A stretch of DNA of 64,000 bases, from assembly GCA_021732145.1 (NCBI GenBank), contig JAKFVN010000002.1, positions 1 through 64,000 on the forward strand, in the 5' to 3' direction. The notes beneath the pieces were generated by a model. That model had not been told where the DNA came from. It saw only the letters and a program-made list of their open reading frames with translations, and searched no databases. A program made the position numbers and the translations under genes. The first letter of the stretch is position 1, and every line of letters begins with the position of its first letter. Positions 47,023-56,907 of the stretch are shown here, piece after piece. Source of the stretch: Alphaproteobacteria bacterium (GTDB lineage Bacteria > Pseudomonadota > Alphaproteobacteria > UBA9219 > RGZA01).

Positions 47023-47451
47023 ATGAAAAAACCGCTCTTTCGCACTCTGGTGCTTGCATTCACCGCATTGCTGTTTTCCGGTTGCCAGACCGATAGCCGC
47101 GAACAGGCCTTGAGCACATCGCAAAGCCAGGTTGCCCTGCGTTCCATGCAAAGCCGCGCCTTTGATACGCGTGATACAAAGAAAATGCTGCGGACTGTTA
47201 TCGCAACGTTGCAGGATCTCAGCTTTGTAATCGATAAGGCGGATGGAACGCTGGGCACGGTCAGCGCAACAAAACTTGACGGGTACTCCATGCGCATGAC
47301 GGTGAGCGTGCGTGACCGTGGGAAATCACAGCTTATTGTCCGCGCCAGCGCCCAATACAATATTACAGCAATCGAAGACCCGCAACCCTATCAGCAATTC
47401 TTCACCGCCCTGGAAAAAGCGCTTTTCCTGACTGCGCATGAGGTAGACTAG
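47023..47451 (+). CDS. Lipoprotein, paralogue of the previous gene
   Basis: Lipobox LLFSGCQ; RAFDTRDTKKMLRTVIATLQDLSFVIDKA; shared C-terminal YQ(D/Q)FF...FLTxHE. Confidence 0.8.
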   Translation: MKKPLFRTLVLAFTALLFSGCQTDSREQALSTSQSQVALRSMQSRAFDTRDTKKMLRTVIATLQDLSFVIDKADGTLGTVSATKLDGYSMRMTVSVRDRGKSQLIVRASAQYNITAIEDPQPYQQFFTALEKALFLTAHEVD

Positions 47452-47453
47452 TT

Positions 47454-48092
47454 TCAGCGCAGGAGAATGCCCTGTTCGCGAAGCGCTTCCAAAAACGCCA
47501 TCAGCGGCAGGCCCAATACAACAAAGTGGTCACCTTCCACTTTTTCAAACAACTGGCTGCCAAGACCTTCCAACGCATAACAGCCCACGCTGCCCAGCAA
47601 GCGTTCACCCATTTGCGCAATATAGGCATTGATGAAATCGGGTGACAGCGTGCGCATATGCAGGGTTGCGATTTCGGTTTTTTGCCATACCGCCTTGCCA
47701 TCGCGCAGCAGCACGGCGGCAGAAATAAGCTGATGTTTTTTACCCGACAATAAATTCAACTGGCTGCGCGCGATTTTCACATCACCCGCTTTATCCAGCC
47801 AATGTCCTTCGCATTCCAGCATCTGGTCACATCCCAGCACCAGCATGCCTTTGCGTTCCGCGCTTATTTTCTTTGCCTTGGCAAGCGCAAGCGCTTCAGC
47901 GGTTGCCAAAATACTTGCGCCCTCCGCCTTGCTGATTTTCTTGATGCTGTCTTCATCAACATCGGATGCATCGGCAATAAAATCGAGGCCCGCATTTTTA
48001 AGCATCGCTCTGCGCGTCTGGCTGCCGGATGCCAGGACAAAGAGTTCGCGTTGCCAAAGATTATCTTGCTGGGCTGAATGGTTTTGCTGCAT
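47454..48092 (-). CDS. Maf family nucleotide pyrophosphatase
   Basis: FVLASGSQTRRAMLKNAGLDF, VLGCDQMLEC, VGCYALEGLGSQLF. Confidence 0.92.
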   Translation of the reverse strand: MQQNHSAQQDNLWQRELFVLASGSQTRRAMLKNAGLDFIADASDVDEDSIKKISKAEGASILATAEALALAKAKKISAERKGMLVLGCDQMLECEGHWLDKAGDVKIARSQLNLLSGKKHQLISAAVLLRDGKAVWQKTEIATLHMRTLSPDFINAYIAQMGERLLGSVGCYALEGLGSQLFEKVEGDHFVVLGLPLMAFLEALREQGILLR

Positions 48093-48095
48093 GGA

Positions 48096-48944
48096 TTAAT
48101 GCTCCTTCAGGCGCTTCTTGTTCAAAAGAATAAGAATTTCAGCGGATGTTTCTTCAATCGAACGGCGCGATACGTCAATCACCGGCCAGCCGCGCTTGGA
48201 ATAAAGACGGCGCGCTTGCAATACTTCTTCTTCCACCGCATCTTCATTGATGTAATCGGTTTCGCCTGTTTCATGCAGGAATCTAAGGCGATTGCGGCGG
48301 ATATCAATCAGGCTTCCCGCATCACGCGTGAGGCCGATAATCAGCGGCGTTGATAAATCCTGCAAGACATCGGGCGGTTCCACGTCTTTGACCAATGGGA
48401 TATTGGCAGCAAAAATGCCGCGATTGGCAAGGTATAAGCAGGTTGGCGTTTTCGATGTCCGCGATACGCCCAGCAAGATGACATCGGCTTTATAAAGCTT
48501 ATCAAGCCCCTGGCCATCATCGCAGGCCAGCGCAAATTCCATCGCTTCAATGCGCGCGTAATAATCGGTATCGAGCATGTGCTGCCTGCCTGCTTCCTTG
48601 CGCGCGGTCTCGCCAAGATAGGCTGATAGCGCGCCCAACACCGGTTCGAGCACGGGAATGCAGGGGATTTGCAACGCGCGGCAATGCTCCAGCAATTTGC
48701 GGCGCGGCCCTTCATGAATAACGGTGAACAAGACAATGCCCGGCTTTTGCGAGATGCCTTCCAGCACCATGTCCATCTGGCGTTCATGACGGATGAGCGA
48801 CCAGATGTGCTGATCCGCTTCCATGTCTTCAAATTGCGCAACGCATGCGCGCGCGACGTGATTCAATGTCTCCCCCGTTGAATCCGAGACCAGATGGAGG
48901 TGAAAGACTTTTTTTTGCTTGTCGTCTTTTTGGTTTTCCGGCAT
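48096..48944 (-). CDS. Pyruvate, phosphate dikinase regulatory protein (kinase/pyrophosphorylase, DUF299)
   Basis: FHLHLVSDSTGETLNHVARACVAQF, DVILLGVSRTSKTPTCLYLANRG, GWPVIDVSRRSIEETSAEI. Confidence 0.94.
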   Translation of the reverse strand: MPENQKDDKQKKVFHLHLVSDSTGETLNHVARACVAQFEDMEADQHIWSLIRHERQMDMVLEGISQKPGIVLFTVIHEGPRRKLLEHCRALQIPCIPVLEPVLGALSAYLGETARKEAGRQHMLDTDYYARIEAMEFALACDDGQGLDKLYKADVILLGVSRTSKTPTCLYLANRGIFAANIPLVKDVEPPDVLQDLSTPLIIGLTRDAGSLIDIRRNRLRFLHETGETDYINEDAVEEEVLQARRLYSKRGWPVIDVSRRSIEETSAEILILLNKKRLKEH

Positions 48945-49341
48945 TTATTTTTCTTTGCTATTCCTGTTTTAAATTATTCACATTTTTACTCACGGTGCAT
49001 GTGAAGGGATTCCGCGTAACTAAAAAAATTCCTGAAACCATTTTTTTGGCATCGCTTCTCGTTTTTGTTCCGCCGCTTCATGCATTCTGTATAAAAACTA
49101 TAAAGCGTTTTGGCAAAGCATGGTTTCTTTTTTTAAGCGTTGCTTTTCCTCTGACTTATCCACGCCGAATTAGCGGCGGTTTCCTTTCAAAAACGATTAT
49201 TTTATGGGGTTTTTATAGGATTATTCACATGCGGCATTTTGCATGCCCATCATGGTCATGAAATCATGGATAAACTGTGGGAAACCCTGTATCACCGTTA
49301 TTCACAGCCATCTACTATCTACTTCTATAAAAATAAAACTA
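48945..49341. other. Candidate chromosomal replication origin (oriC)
   Basis: AT-rich intergenic region directly upstream of hemE with DnaA-box-like 9-mers: TTATTCACA at 48974, 49221, 49298; TTATCCACG at 49156; reverse TTATCCATG at 49265-49273. Confidence 0.72.
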
Positions 49342-50394
49342 ATGAAGAAGAATAAAAAACTTTTATCCATTCTGAAAAATGAACCTTCGACGCATACGCC
49401 GATCTGGCTCATGCGCCAGGCCGGGCGCTACCTTCCCGAATATCGTGACTTGCGTTCCCGCGCAGGTTCGTTTATGAACCTTTGCTTCAATCCTGAAATG
49501 GCCGCCGAAGTCACCTTGCAGCCGGTTCGCCGGTTCGGTGTTGATGGCGCGATTTTATTCTCTGACATCCTGGTGGTTCCATATGGCCTTGGTTACAAAC
49601 TTGATTTCATCGAAAACGAAGGACCTCAGCTTGAAACCGCGTCCGAAGACGATGCTTCAAACCGCCATGTTCCAAACAGATTGGCCGCGTTTGAAGCCGA
49701 AAGCTTTTTCAAGCGCACTGCGCCGATTTATGAAACTGTGCGCCGAAGTAAAGCCGCCCTCCCGCCTGATGTAACGATGATCGGTTTTGCAGGCTCGCCA
49801 TTCACGGTTGCCTGTTACATGCTGGGTGGAAAAGGCAAAGACGAATTTGTCACTGCCCGCCAAAAAGCCCAGGAAAACCCGAGGTTTTTCGCGCATATCC
49901 TTGAATGCCTGATAGATGCCACCAGCTTTTACTTGAAAGAGCAAATCAAGGCAGGCGCAGAAGTCGTGCAGCTTTTTGATAGCTGGTCAGGGTTGGTTCC
50001 AGCAGAGCAATTCGATGAATGGGTGATTGCCCCTACCACGAAAATCACCGCCGCGGTAAAGCAGGAATTTCCGGATATTCCCATTATCGGTTTTCCGCGC
50101 ATGGCGGGCGAAAAAATCGCACGCTACGCAGAGGCAACAAAGGTGGATGCTATATCACTTGACCAAACTGTGGATTTGAACTGGGCGCAAAAGAATGTAT
50201 CAGTGGCACTGCAAGGCAATCTTGACCCGGAACGGATGCTGGGCGAAAAGCAACCCATGCTGGCGGCGGCGGAGAAAATCATGCGCGACATGCAGCGCCC
50301 ATTCATTTTTAATTTGGGTCATGGATTAACGCCGCACGTGCCGCCTGAAAACGTCGCGGCACTGGTTGAATTTGTGCAAGGGTTTAAGAAATGA
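49342..50394 (+). CDS. hemE: Uroporphyrinogen decarboxylase
   Basis: TPIWLMRQAGRYLPEYRDLR, GFAGSPFTVACYMLGG, FNLGHGLTPHVPPENV; start at MKKNKK. Confidence 0.96.
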   Translation: MKKNKKLLSILKNEPSTHTPIWLMRQAGRYLPEYRDLRSRAGSFMNLCFNPEMAAEVTLQPVRRFGVDGAILFSDILVVPYGLGYKLDFIENEGPQLETASEDDASNRHVPNRLAAFEAESFFKRTAPIYETVRRSKAALPPDVTMIGFAGSPFTVACYMLGGKGKDEFVTARQKAQENPRFFAHILECLIDATSFYLKEQIKAGAEVVQLFDSWSGLVPAEQFDEWVIAPTTKITAAVKQEFPDIPIIGFPRMAGEKIARYAEATKVDAISLDQTVDLNWAQKNVSVALQGNLDPERMLGEKQPMLAAAEKIMRDMQRPFIFNLGHGLTPHVPPENVAALVEFVQGFKK

Positions 50395-51365
50395 AAACCG
50401 CAGTCATTCTTTTCAACCTTGGCGGCCCCGATAAGCTGGACAGCGTAAAGCCGTTTTTGCTCAATTTATTCAAGGATAAGGCCATTTTAAGCGTACCGTG
50501 GTTTATCCGCTATCCGCTGGCATTGCTTATTTCCACAAGCCGCGAAAAAGAAGCTAGGCATATTTATGCAGCGATTGGCGGCGGATCGCCGCTGTTGCCA
50601 AACACAATTGCGCAAGCCCAAGCTCTGGAAAAAAAACTTGGCACGAATTACAAAGTATTCACCGTGATGCGGTACTGGCACCCGTTTGCGAAAGATGTGG
50701 CCAAGGATGTGAAGGCCTATGTGCCGGACAAAATCATCTATCTGCCGCTTTACCCGCAATACTCCACCACCACTACAAAATCCTCATTCGAGGATTTTGA
50801 TAAATGTTTTTTTGGGCATAATGGCTCTGCGCCAAAAGGCGCAATCGCGACCACGCCATTTGTCACCAAAATTATTTCTTACGAAACCAATGCAGGCCTG
50901 GTGAATGCTTATGCCAAACTCATCAAGCCGATTTATGAGGATGTGAAGGCCAAGGCAGGAAAAGCGCCGCGTATTTTATTCTCCGCGCATGGCTTGCCGC
51001 AAAAAACCATTGATGCGGGCGACCCCTATCAGAAACAGGTCTATGCGACGTGCAAGGCCGTGGTTGCTGCATTGAACATCCCTGGCCTGGATTGGAAAAA
51101 CACCTTCCAGAGCCGCGTTGGCCCGTTGAAATGGATTGAACCCTACACCGATAAGGAAATTGAAGTGGCGGGCGGAGAAAAAATGCCGCTGCTCATTGTG
51201 CCCATCGCGTTTGTCAGCGAGCATTCCGAAACCTTGTATGAAATCGAGCAGCAATACCGCGAACTTGCCAAAGAAAAAGGCGTGTCGGTTTTTGCGCGCG
51301 TGCCCGCGGTTGCAACTCACCCTGACTTTATTGACGGGCTGGCGGAGCTGGTACGTAAGGCTTAA
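50391..51365 (+). CDS. hemH: Ferrochelatase with an in-frame repeat-derived segment
   Basis: VILFNLGGPDKLDSVKPFLLNLFKD, LPLYPQYSTTTTKS, LFSAHGLPQKTID, QSRVGPLKWIEPYTD; ATGA overlap with hemE. Confidence 0.95.
   Translation: MKTAVILFNLGGPDKLDSVKPFLLNLFKDKAILSVPWFIRYPLALLISTSREKEARHIYAAIGGGSPLLPNTIAQAQALEKKLGTNYKVFTVMRYWHPFAKDVAKDVKAYVPDKIIYLPLYPQYSTTTTKSSFEDFDKCFFGHNGSAPKGAIATTPFVTKIISYETNAGLVNAYAKLIKPIYEDVKAKAGKAPRILFSAHGLPQKTIDAGDPYQKQVYATCKAVVAALNIPGLDWKNTFQSRVGPLKWIEPYTDKEIEVAGGEKMPLLIVPIAFVSEHSETLYEIEQQYRELAKEKGVSVFARVPAVATHPDFIDGLAELVRKA
50805..50852 (-). repeat. Palindromic element, inverted copy inside hemH
   Basis: Minus strand: GCGATTGCGCCTTTTGGCGCAGAGCCATTATGCCCAAAAAAACATT. Confidence 0.82.
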
Positions 51366-52366
51366 TTCTCTGGTGGCGCTTGGCCTTTCGATTTTTTGCG
51401 CGCCACAAGCGGCCGCACAAGTCGAAGAACAGTTCTGGAAATCGGCAATGGCATGCGGCCCGATAAATCATAGCCGGTTGCAAGCACAACCGCCGGATTA
51501 AGCGTTTCATGCACACGGATAATGCCGCTGCGCTGCATGCGCTTAACGAGGCGCGGCAGATAGCGCGCCATGTCGGTCGCTTCATCAAAACGGCGCAAAT
51601 CCGCATATAAAAAGCCCTGCTGCAAGTTCTGGTTGATGACGCTCATGGTGGTGCGGCGGTTGAAATGCGACACCATTGACCCGTTATAAATTTCATCCAG
51701 CCCGTCGATGACTCGTTGATGCGAGCCCATCGCGGCCAGCGCAATGTGATAGGATTGATAGGTGTCGAGCAAGTCAAGTGCGCGGCGGATTTTCTGGTCT
51801 TCTTCGCCGCTGGTGATGCCCAAAACGCGGCTGGTGTTATTCAATGCGCGAATTTTTTCGGCCAAACGAAGAATAGGATGTTCAGCCTTTACAAACCCGG
51901 TTTGTATCAAAGGCGGGGGCGGCGCATTAATCAAACTGATATGCATGCCCATGATAAAACGCCCAGTTGCGCGGTCTTCGATATGGATATCGATGCGCGG
52001 GAAGAAATGACGCAAGGCGCGGTGTTTCAAGCGTGAGCCTGCATCCCTGCGCGCGACAACATTCAATCGCAAGCCAACGTTTTTGGCGGCGCGCCCGATA
52101 AAGCGCATCATCGGCATGATGCTGGCATCGTGATAGCCGCTGTGTTTTGAATAAACGCGCAAATCAATATCGCAAATGCTGCGTATGAATAAGGGGGACT
52201 GGCCCGGCAATAAGCCATCGGCGCTGCCACGCACCACAAGCCCGTGCAAATTGGATTGCGCAATAAGCCATTCGCCGCCCCGCGTCTTGGCTAGCGCGTC
52301 CATCTCATCGAATAATTGTCTGGCGATGGCTGCTTTTTCGGGATGGTATTCGGTTTCAAGTGACAT
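51362..52366 (-). CDS. Hypothetical protein
   Basis: 334-aa ORF; part of a 3-gene minus-strand cassette between hemH and hemJ. Confidence 0.7.
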   Translation of the reverse strand: MSLETEYHPEKAAIARQLFDEMDALAKTRGGEWLIAQSNLHGLVVRGSADGLLPGQSPLFIRSICDIDLRVYSKHSGYHDASIMPMMRFIGRAAKNVGLRLNVVARRDAGSRLKHRALRHFFPRIDIHIEDRATGRFIMGMHISLINAPPPPLIQTGFVKAEHPILRLAEKIRALNNTSRVLGITSGEEDQKIRRALDLLDTYQSYHIALAAMGSHQRVIDGLDEIYNGSMVSHFNRRTTMSVINQNLQQGFLYADLRRFDEATDMARYLPRLVKRMQRSGIIRVHETLNPAVVLATGYDLSGRMPLPISRTVLRLVRPLVARKKSKGQAPPEN

Positions 52367-52368
52367 GC

Positions 52369-52692
52369 CTATTCACCATGCCCGAAGATATTATGGCGCA
52401 ACCGCGATAGCAAATGCGCTGCCTGTTGGTAAAAGCCCGCTGGGCGTTCGCGCTGCGGCCATGTGCCTTGTTCTTCCATGATATCGATTAAATGACGCAG
52501 CATGCCGGACATAACAACTGTTTCGCTGGAACCATTGGGGTCGTTGGAATCCTGCTTTTTATCGATCAAAATCGAAAAAACGCGTTCGCCGAACGCATCA
52601 TTAATCGTATCGGCGTTATCCCACAAATAGCTGGAGGCGGATGGCACAAAATGCGCTTCGCGCAGCACGTAAAATTTTGGATCAAAGGGCAT
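52369..52692 (-). CDS. Hypothetical protein related to the N-terminus of the adjacent ORF
   Basis: 107-aa ORF. Confidence 0.65.
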   Translation of the reverse strand: MPFDPKFYVLREAHFVPSASSYLWDNADTINDAFGERVFSILIDKKQDSNDPNGSSETVVMSGMLRHLIDIMEEQGTWPQRERPAGFYQQAAHLLSRLRHNIFGHGE

Positions 52693-52694
52693 GG

Positions 52695-53720
52695 CTAATT
52701 ACCAAATCCAAGATGCGAGATGTTTCTGGCAATCCAGCGCGGAATAGTGCCCAGCGCGCCTTTGACGCCGCGCTGCCATGCGCCGCTGCGCAACAGGCCA
52801 TCGGCAATCGCGTCAATCTGCGGCGATGAATCGTCGCGGCTCCAGTGCAGCATCCTTGGCGATAACAGATAGGCAGAATGCCCGCGCCGCCGGTTGATAA
52901 GGCAGGTGATTTTTCCCGTTGATTTCGGGACGCGCACCAAGCCGAGCTGCGCAAGGTTCAAGCGGCCCTGTTGTTGATGAACGATGCCCGGAATGCCGTG
53001 CAGCCTGCCGTTATTTTCGCGCAGGAGGATGCCGCGCCCGTCAAGCCCCATTGGCGCTGCGTCAATCGGTTCCAATGCAATGCGCTGTGATGGATTGCCT
53101 GATTTGCGCGTGCGTTCAAAGCGTGCGTCATTCGCGGCTTCTTCGCCCGCCATGACAAATAATCCGGTCAGGCGAATACCCGTGCTGCCCAAAAAATCGG
53201 ATTCTTCAATGACATGGTAATGCGTATGAAGGTTATCCAAATCCCTGTTGGAGGATATGGGGAAGCCGGGGAGATAAAATTTGCCATCATGCGGGCTGGT
53301 CATCGCAAAGAGCTGTGGCTGGCGAATAGAAAGCGCGGGCTGGTTAAACAACACCCATTGTGCATGAAGCATGCAAAGGCCCCTTGCCTGCTCAGTGCCC
53401 GGATTTCCAAGATCGGCAAGGTGGATGTATTTGTTTGGCTCCGCATCAATCGCTTTTTTATAGGCCGATAATAGCGGGTGGACATGGCCGCGCTGTGCTT
53501 CATTGTGCAGCAGCGCCTGGAAATTCACGCCGACCTTGTCCGATAAATTGAAAATCGGGCGACCATGCTCATTCTTTAATCCTGTGTCTTCAAGCAGCGC
53601 GTGGAATAAATTGTCCGGCGCTTTGCGTCCTTCCAGCACATCGGCATTATTCCAGATGCTGGTCGAACTTTTGGGCAGGGGGTGTTTTACCTCTTTGGCG
53701 GTTACGAATTCAGCGGTCAT
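52695..53720 (-). CDS. Hypothetical protein
   Basis: 341-aa ORF, start just upstream of hemJ on the opposite strand. Confidence 0.7.
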   Translation of the reverse strand: MTAEFVTAKEVKHPLPKSSTSIWNNADVLEGRKAPDNLFHALLEDTGLKNEHGRPIFNLSDKVGVNFQALLHNEAQRGHVHPLLSAYKKAIDAEPNKYIHLADLGNPGTEQARGLCMLHAQWVLFNQPALSIRQPQLFAMTSPHDGKFYLPGFPISSNRDLDNLHTHYHVIEESDFLGSTGIRLTGLFVMAGEEAANDARFERTRKSGNPSQRIALEPIDAAPMGLDGRGILLRENNGRLHGIPGIVHQQQGRLNLAQLGLVRVPKSTGKITCLINRRRGHSAYLLSPRMLHWSRDDSSPQIDAIADGLLRSGAWQRGVKGALGTIPRWIARNISHLGFGN

Positions 53721-53846
53721 GCGATTGTTTAAAATATCCCGTTTACGTTTAAGAATTTCGCGCCTATCTTAGCTTTTTGCAGGGTTCCCTGCACCTGCGG
53801 TAATACTTTCCCTTCACGTTTTCTGCCATTAACCCGCATTAACAAC

Positions 53847-54281
53847 ATGATGAACTATTATTCGCTAATCCTTGCATTTCATATCATCGCCATGATCGCG
53901 TGGATGGCCGGGATGCTGTATTTACCACGTTTGTTTGTCTACCACGCGGGCGCTGCTGCGGGGAGCGAGCTTTCCGAAACGTTAAAGGTGATGGAGCGCC
54001 GTTTATTAAAGTTCATCATCAACCCCGCGATGATTGCAACCTTTGTGTTCGGCATCACGCTTCTGATGCTGCAACCGGTTTACCTGCAAACCGGATGGTT
54101 TCCGGTGAAAGTCGGGCTGGTTCTGTTAATGGCAGGCGTGCACGGGTTTTATGCGGCCAGCGTGCGCCGTTTTGCAAAAGATGAAAATCAGCGCAGCGCG
54201 AAATTCTGGCGAATTATGAATGAAGTGCCAACCGTATTAATGATTGCGATTATTATTCTGGTGGTCGTGAAGCCGTTTTAG
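53847..54281 (+). CDS. hemJ: Protoporphyrinogen oxidase HemJ
   Basis: LAFHIIAMIAWMAGMLYLPRLFVYH, LLKFIINPAMIATFVFG, RRFAKDENQRSAKFWRIMNEVPT. Confidence 0.95.
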   Translation: MMNYYSLILAFHIIAMIAWMAGMLYLPRLFVYHAGAAAGSELSETLKVMERRLLKFIINPAMIATFVFGITLLMLQPVYLQTGWFPVKVGLVLLMAGVHGFYAASVRRFAKDENQRSAKFWRIMNEVPTVLMIAIIILVVVKPF

Positions 54282-54378
54282 GCCAAGCAGCCAAGTTTTT
54301 TTGCTTAATACTTTCATATTTTGCGTCCTAGCATTCTTACCGCGAGACAATATTTTTAAAAAATATTCAGGAGTTCAT

Positions 54379-54996
54379 ATGCAGCAGCACCATATTGCAC
54401 GCGACGTATTAGGCAATGTGACATTTGAAACCGGCACCAAGGCGGCGGATGCGCTGGAGGATGGATCACTCTTTGCCATTCGCATCAATGAACAAACCAA
54501 ACACGTTACATTTTTTTATTTAAACGGAAATGAGCCGCACGAGGAAACGCAGCGCCTGCATTATGTGCATTTGCTTGGGCCCGCATTGCGTGCTGAAAAC
54601 CGCAGCGAACATAGTTCCGGACAGAAAGAATTTGTTGCCTGCGGCGATGTGTTCATTCGCCCGGGCATGGTCGCCCATTTCAGGCCCGCGGCCGAACGCG
54701 TGAATGTGGTGCATTGGAACCAGAGCCATCATCCCTATAGCAGCGATTTGACCTTTACGCTGCTTGGCGGCAAGGCGGAGATGGTCATCCGCGGAATTCA
54801 GAACGGCGTGGCACGCCCGTTTAATCAGGCCGGCTATCACGTTATTCCGCGCGGCATGGCCAAGCCCTTTTTCATCGTGCAAAAGGCCGAAGACGGCGTA
54901 AAGCCGTTGCTGTTTGATCATCCGGAACGCCCGGGGCGCAATCGCATCCCGCTTGGCTCTGGCGCTGAGGTTCCGCGCCAATATGTATGTGTATAA
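54379..54996 (+). CDS. Hypothetical protein
   Basis: ORF from MQQHHIARDVLGN; no family recognised. Confidence 0.65.
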   Translation: MQQHHIARDVLGNVTFETGTKAADALEDGSLFAIRINEQTKHVTFFYLNGNEPHEETQRLHYVHLLGPALRAENRSEHSSGQKEFVACGDVFIRPGMVAHFRPAAERVNVVHWNQSHHPYSSDLTFTLLGGKAEMVIRGIQNGVARPFNQAGYHVIPRGMAKPFFIVQKAEDGVKPLLFDHPERPGRNRIPLGSGAEVPRQYVCV

Positions 54997-55318
54997 GGAA
55001 TAAGGCTGGATTTCTGCCGGAAATAATCTATTTACCTTGACAGTTAACCGGAAGTTTAGATATTCTGGGTACAGTTTTAAAGCGTTTGGTTGTTTTTGGG
55101 GCTTAACCCTTAAGTCTCAACTCTCAAAAAATACGCAATTTTGGCGTTTAGCACTTTTCTAAAAATCCCGTTCTGCAAGTTACCCTTTAGGCATCGCTGC
55201 GCATGAAGTGGTTCTTGAAAATCAGAAACCATATCGGGGCACATCGTGCAGGCGACGTAAAACTAAATCCCCTTAAACGAAACACGTAAACCCCCTGGTA
55301 ATAAGCTCAGTAAAAAAC

Positions 55319-56767
55319 ATGACAGATAATAACGAAAAACCCGCAGAAAAAACCGGTCTTAAAAAAGAACGCCTCACCGTAAAGCTCGCAGAAAAACCAG
55401 CCCCCGCCCCAGTGGTAGCGGAAGAGGCTGCGCCCGCGGCTGAAACAGCCCAAAGTGCGGTCGAAGCGTTTGGCGCGCACAACGGCACCCATGATGGTGA
55501 GGGCAAGCCGATGAATTTGAAGGAATTAAAGGTCAAGAATGCCGGCGAACTTTTAAAGATTGCCGAAGAACTGCAAATTGAAAATGCAGGCACGCTGCGT
55601 AAGCAGGATATGATGTTCGCGATTTTGAAATCGCTCGCTGAAAAAGACGTGCCGATTGCCGGTGATGGCGTTTTGGAAGTATTGCAGGATGGGTTCGGCT
55701 TCCTGCGCTCCCCTGAATCCAACTATTTGCCCGGCCCGGATGATATTTACGTAAGCCCAAGCCAGGTTCGCAAATTCGGTTTGCGCACCGGTGATACGGT
55801 GGAAGGCCAAATTCGTTCCCCCAAAGACGGCGAGCGTTATTTCGCGCTGCTCAAAGTAAACTCCATCAACTTTGATGACCCGGATAAAATCCGTCACCGC
55901 ATCAATTTTGATAACCTCACGCCGCTCTACCCGATGAAGAAGATTAACCTCGAAATCATCGATGCGAAGGCGAAGGATTTAACGACACGTATTATCGATT
56001 TGGTATCGCCGCTGGGTAAAGGCCAGCGCGCGCTGATTGTTGCGCCGCCGCGTACCGGTAAAACCGTGATGATGCAAAACATCGCGCATGCGATTACCGC
56101 CAACCATAAGGAAGTATATTTAATCGTACTTCTGATTGATGAACGCCCCGAAGAAGTGACCGATATGTCGCGCAGCGTGAAGGGCGAGGTTATTTCATCT
56201 ACGTTCGATGAACCAGCATCCCGCCACGTTCAGGTAACGGAAATGGTGCTGGAAAAGGCGAAGCGTTTGGTGGAAGCCAAGCGTGACGTCGTGATTTTGC
56301 TGGATAGCATTACGCGCCTTGCGCGCGCTTATAACACCGTTGTTCCATCATCCGGTAAAGTGCTGACCGGCGGTGTGGACGCCAACGCCTTGCAACGCCC
56401 GAAACGCTTTTTCGGCGCGGCGCGTAACATTGAAGAAGGCGGCTCCCTCACCATTATCTCCACCGCGCTCATCGATACCGGCAGCCGTATGGACGAAGTG
56501 ATCTTTGAAGAATTCAAAGGCACGGGTAACAGTGAAATTGTGCTCGACCGCAAGCTCGCCGATAAACGTACCTTCCCATCGATTGATATTTCGAAATCCG
56601 GTACGCGTAAGGAAGAATTGCTGGTCGATAAGGCAACCCTCACCAAAATGTGGGTGCTGCGCCGTATCCTTATGCCGATGGGTACATCCGACAGCATCGA
56701 GTTCCTGGTTGATAAGCTTAAGACAAGCAAATCCAACCATGATTTCTTTGATTCAATGAATACCTAA
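55319..56767 (+). CDS. rho: Transcription termination factor Rho
   Basis: [81 protein letters not shown]. Confidence 0.97.
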   Translation: MTDNNEKPAEKTGLKKERLTVKLAEKPAPAPVVAEEAAPAAETAQSAVEAFGAHNGTHDGEGKPMNLKELKVKNAGELLKIAEELQIENAGTLRKQDMMFAILKSLAEKDVPIAGDGVLEVLQDGFGFLRSPESNYLPGPDDIYVSPSQVRKFGLRTGDTVEGQIRSPKDGERYFALLKVNSINFDDPDKIRHRINFDNLTPLYPMKKINLEIIDAKAKDLTTRIIDLVSPLGKGQRALIVAPPRTGKTVMMQNIAHAITANHKEVYLIVLLIDERPEEVTDMSRSVKGEVISSTFDEPASRHVQVTEMVLEKAKRLVEAKRDVVILLDSITRLARAYNTVVPSSGKVLTGGVDANALQRPKRFFGAARNIEEGGSLTIISTALIDTGSRMDEVIFEEFKGTGNSEIVLDRKLADKRTFPSIDISKSGTRKEELLVDKATLTKMWVLRRILMPMGTSDSIEFLVDKLKTSKSNHDFFDSMNT

Positions 56768-56792
56768 ATTCTAACTAGGCCGTTGGCTTTTT

Positions 56793-56855
56793 GACGATTT
56801 CTGCGCTTCCGGTACGCACGTACTTAACGTACGCTGCGCTCCGGTTCTCGAAATC
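56793..56855 (-). repeat. Second dispersed repeat family, copy 3 (opposite orientation)
   Basis: GACGATTTCTGCGCTTCCGGTACGCACGTACTTAACGTACGCTGCGCTCCGGTTCTCGAAATCATTC. Confidence 0.9.
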
Positions 56856-56907
56856 ATTCAAAAATCCTTAGGCCTAGCGAATTTAAATATTCTGCCGCTT
56901 ATCAAAA

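Noticed and set aside
49243-49341. N-terminal extension of the hemE ORF
   Set aside because: Runs into DnaA boxes of the candidate oriC; conserved HemE begins at 49342.
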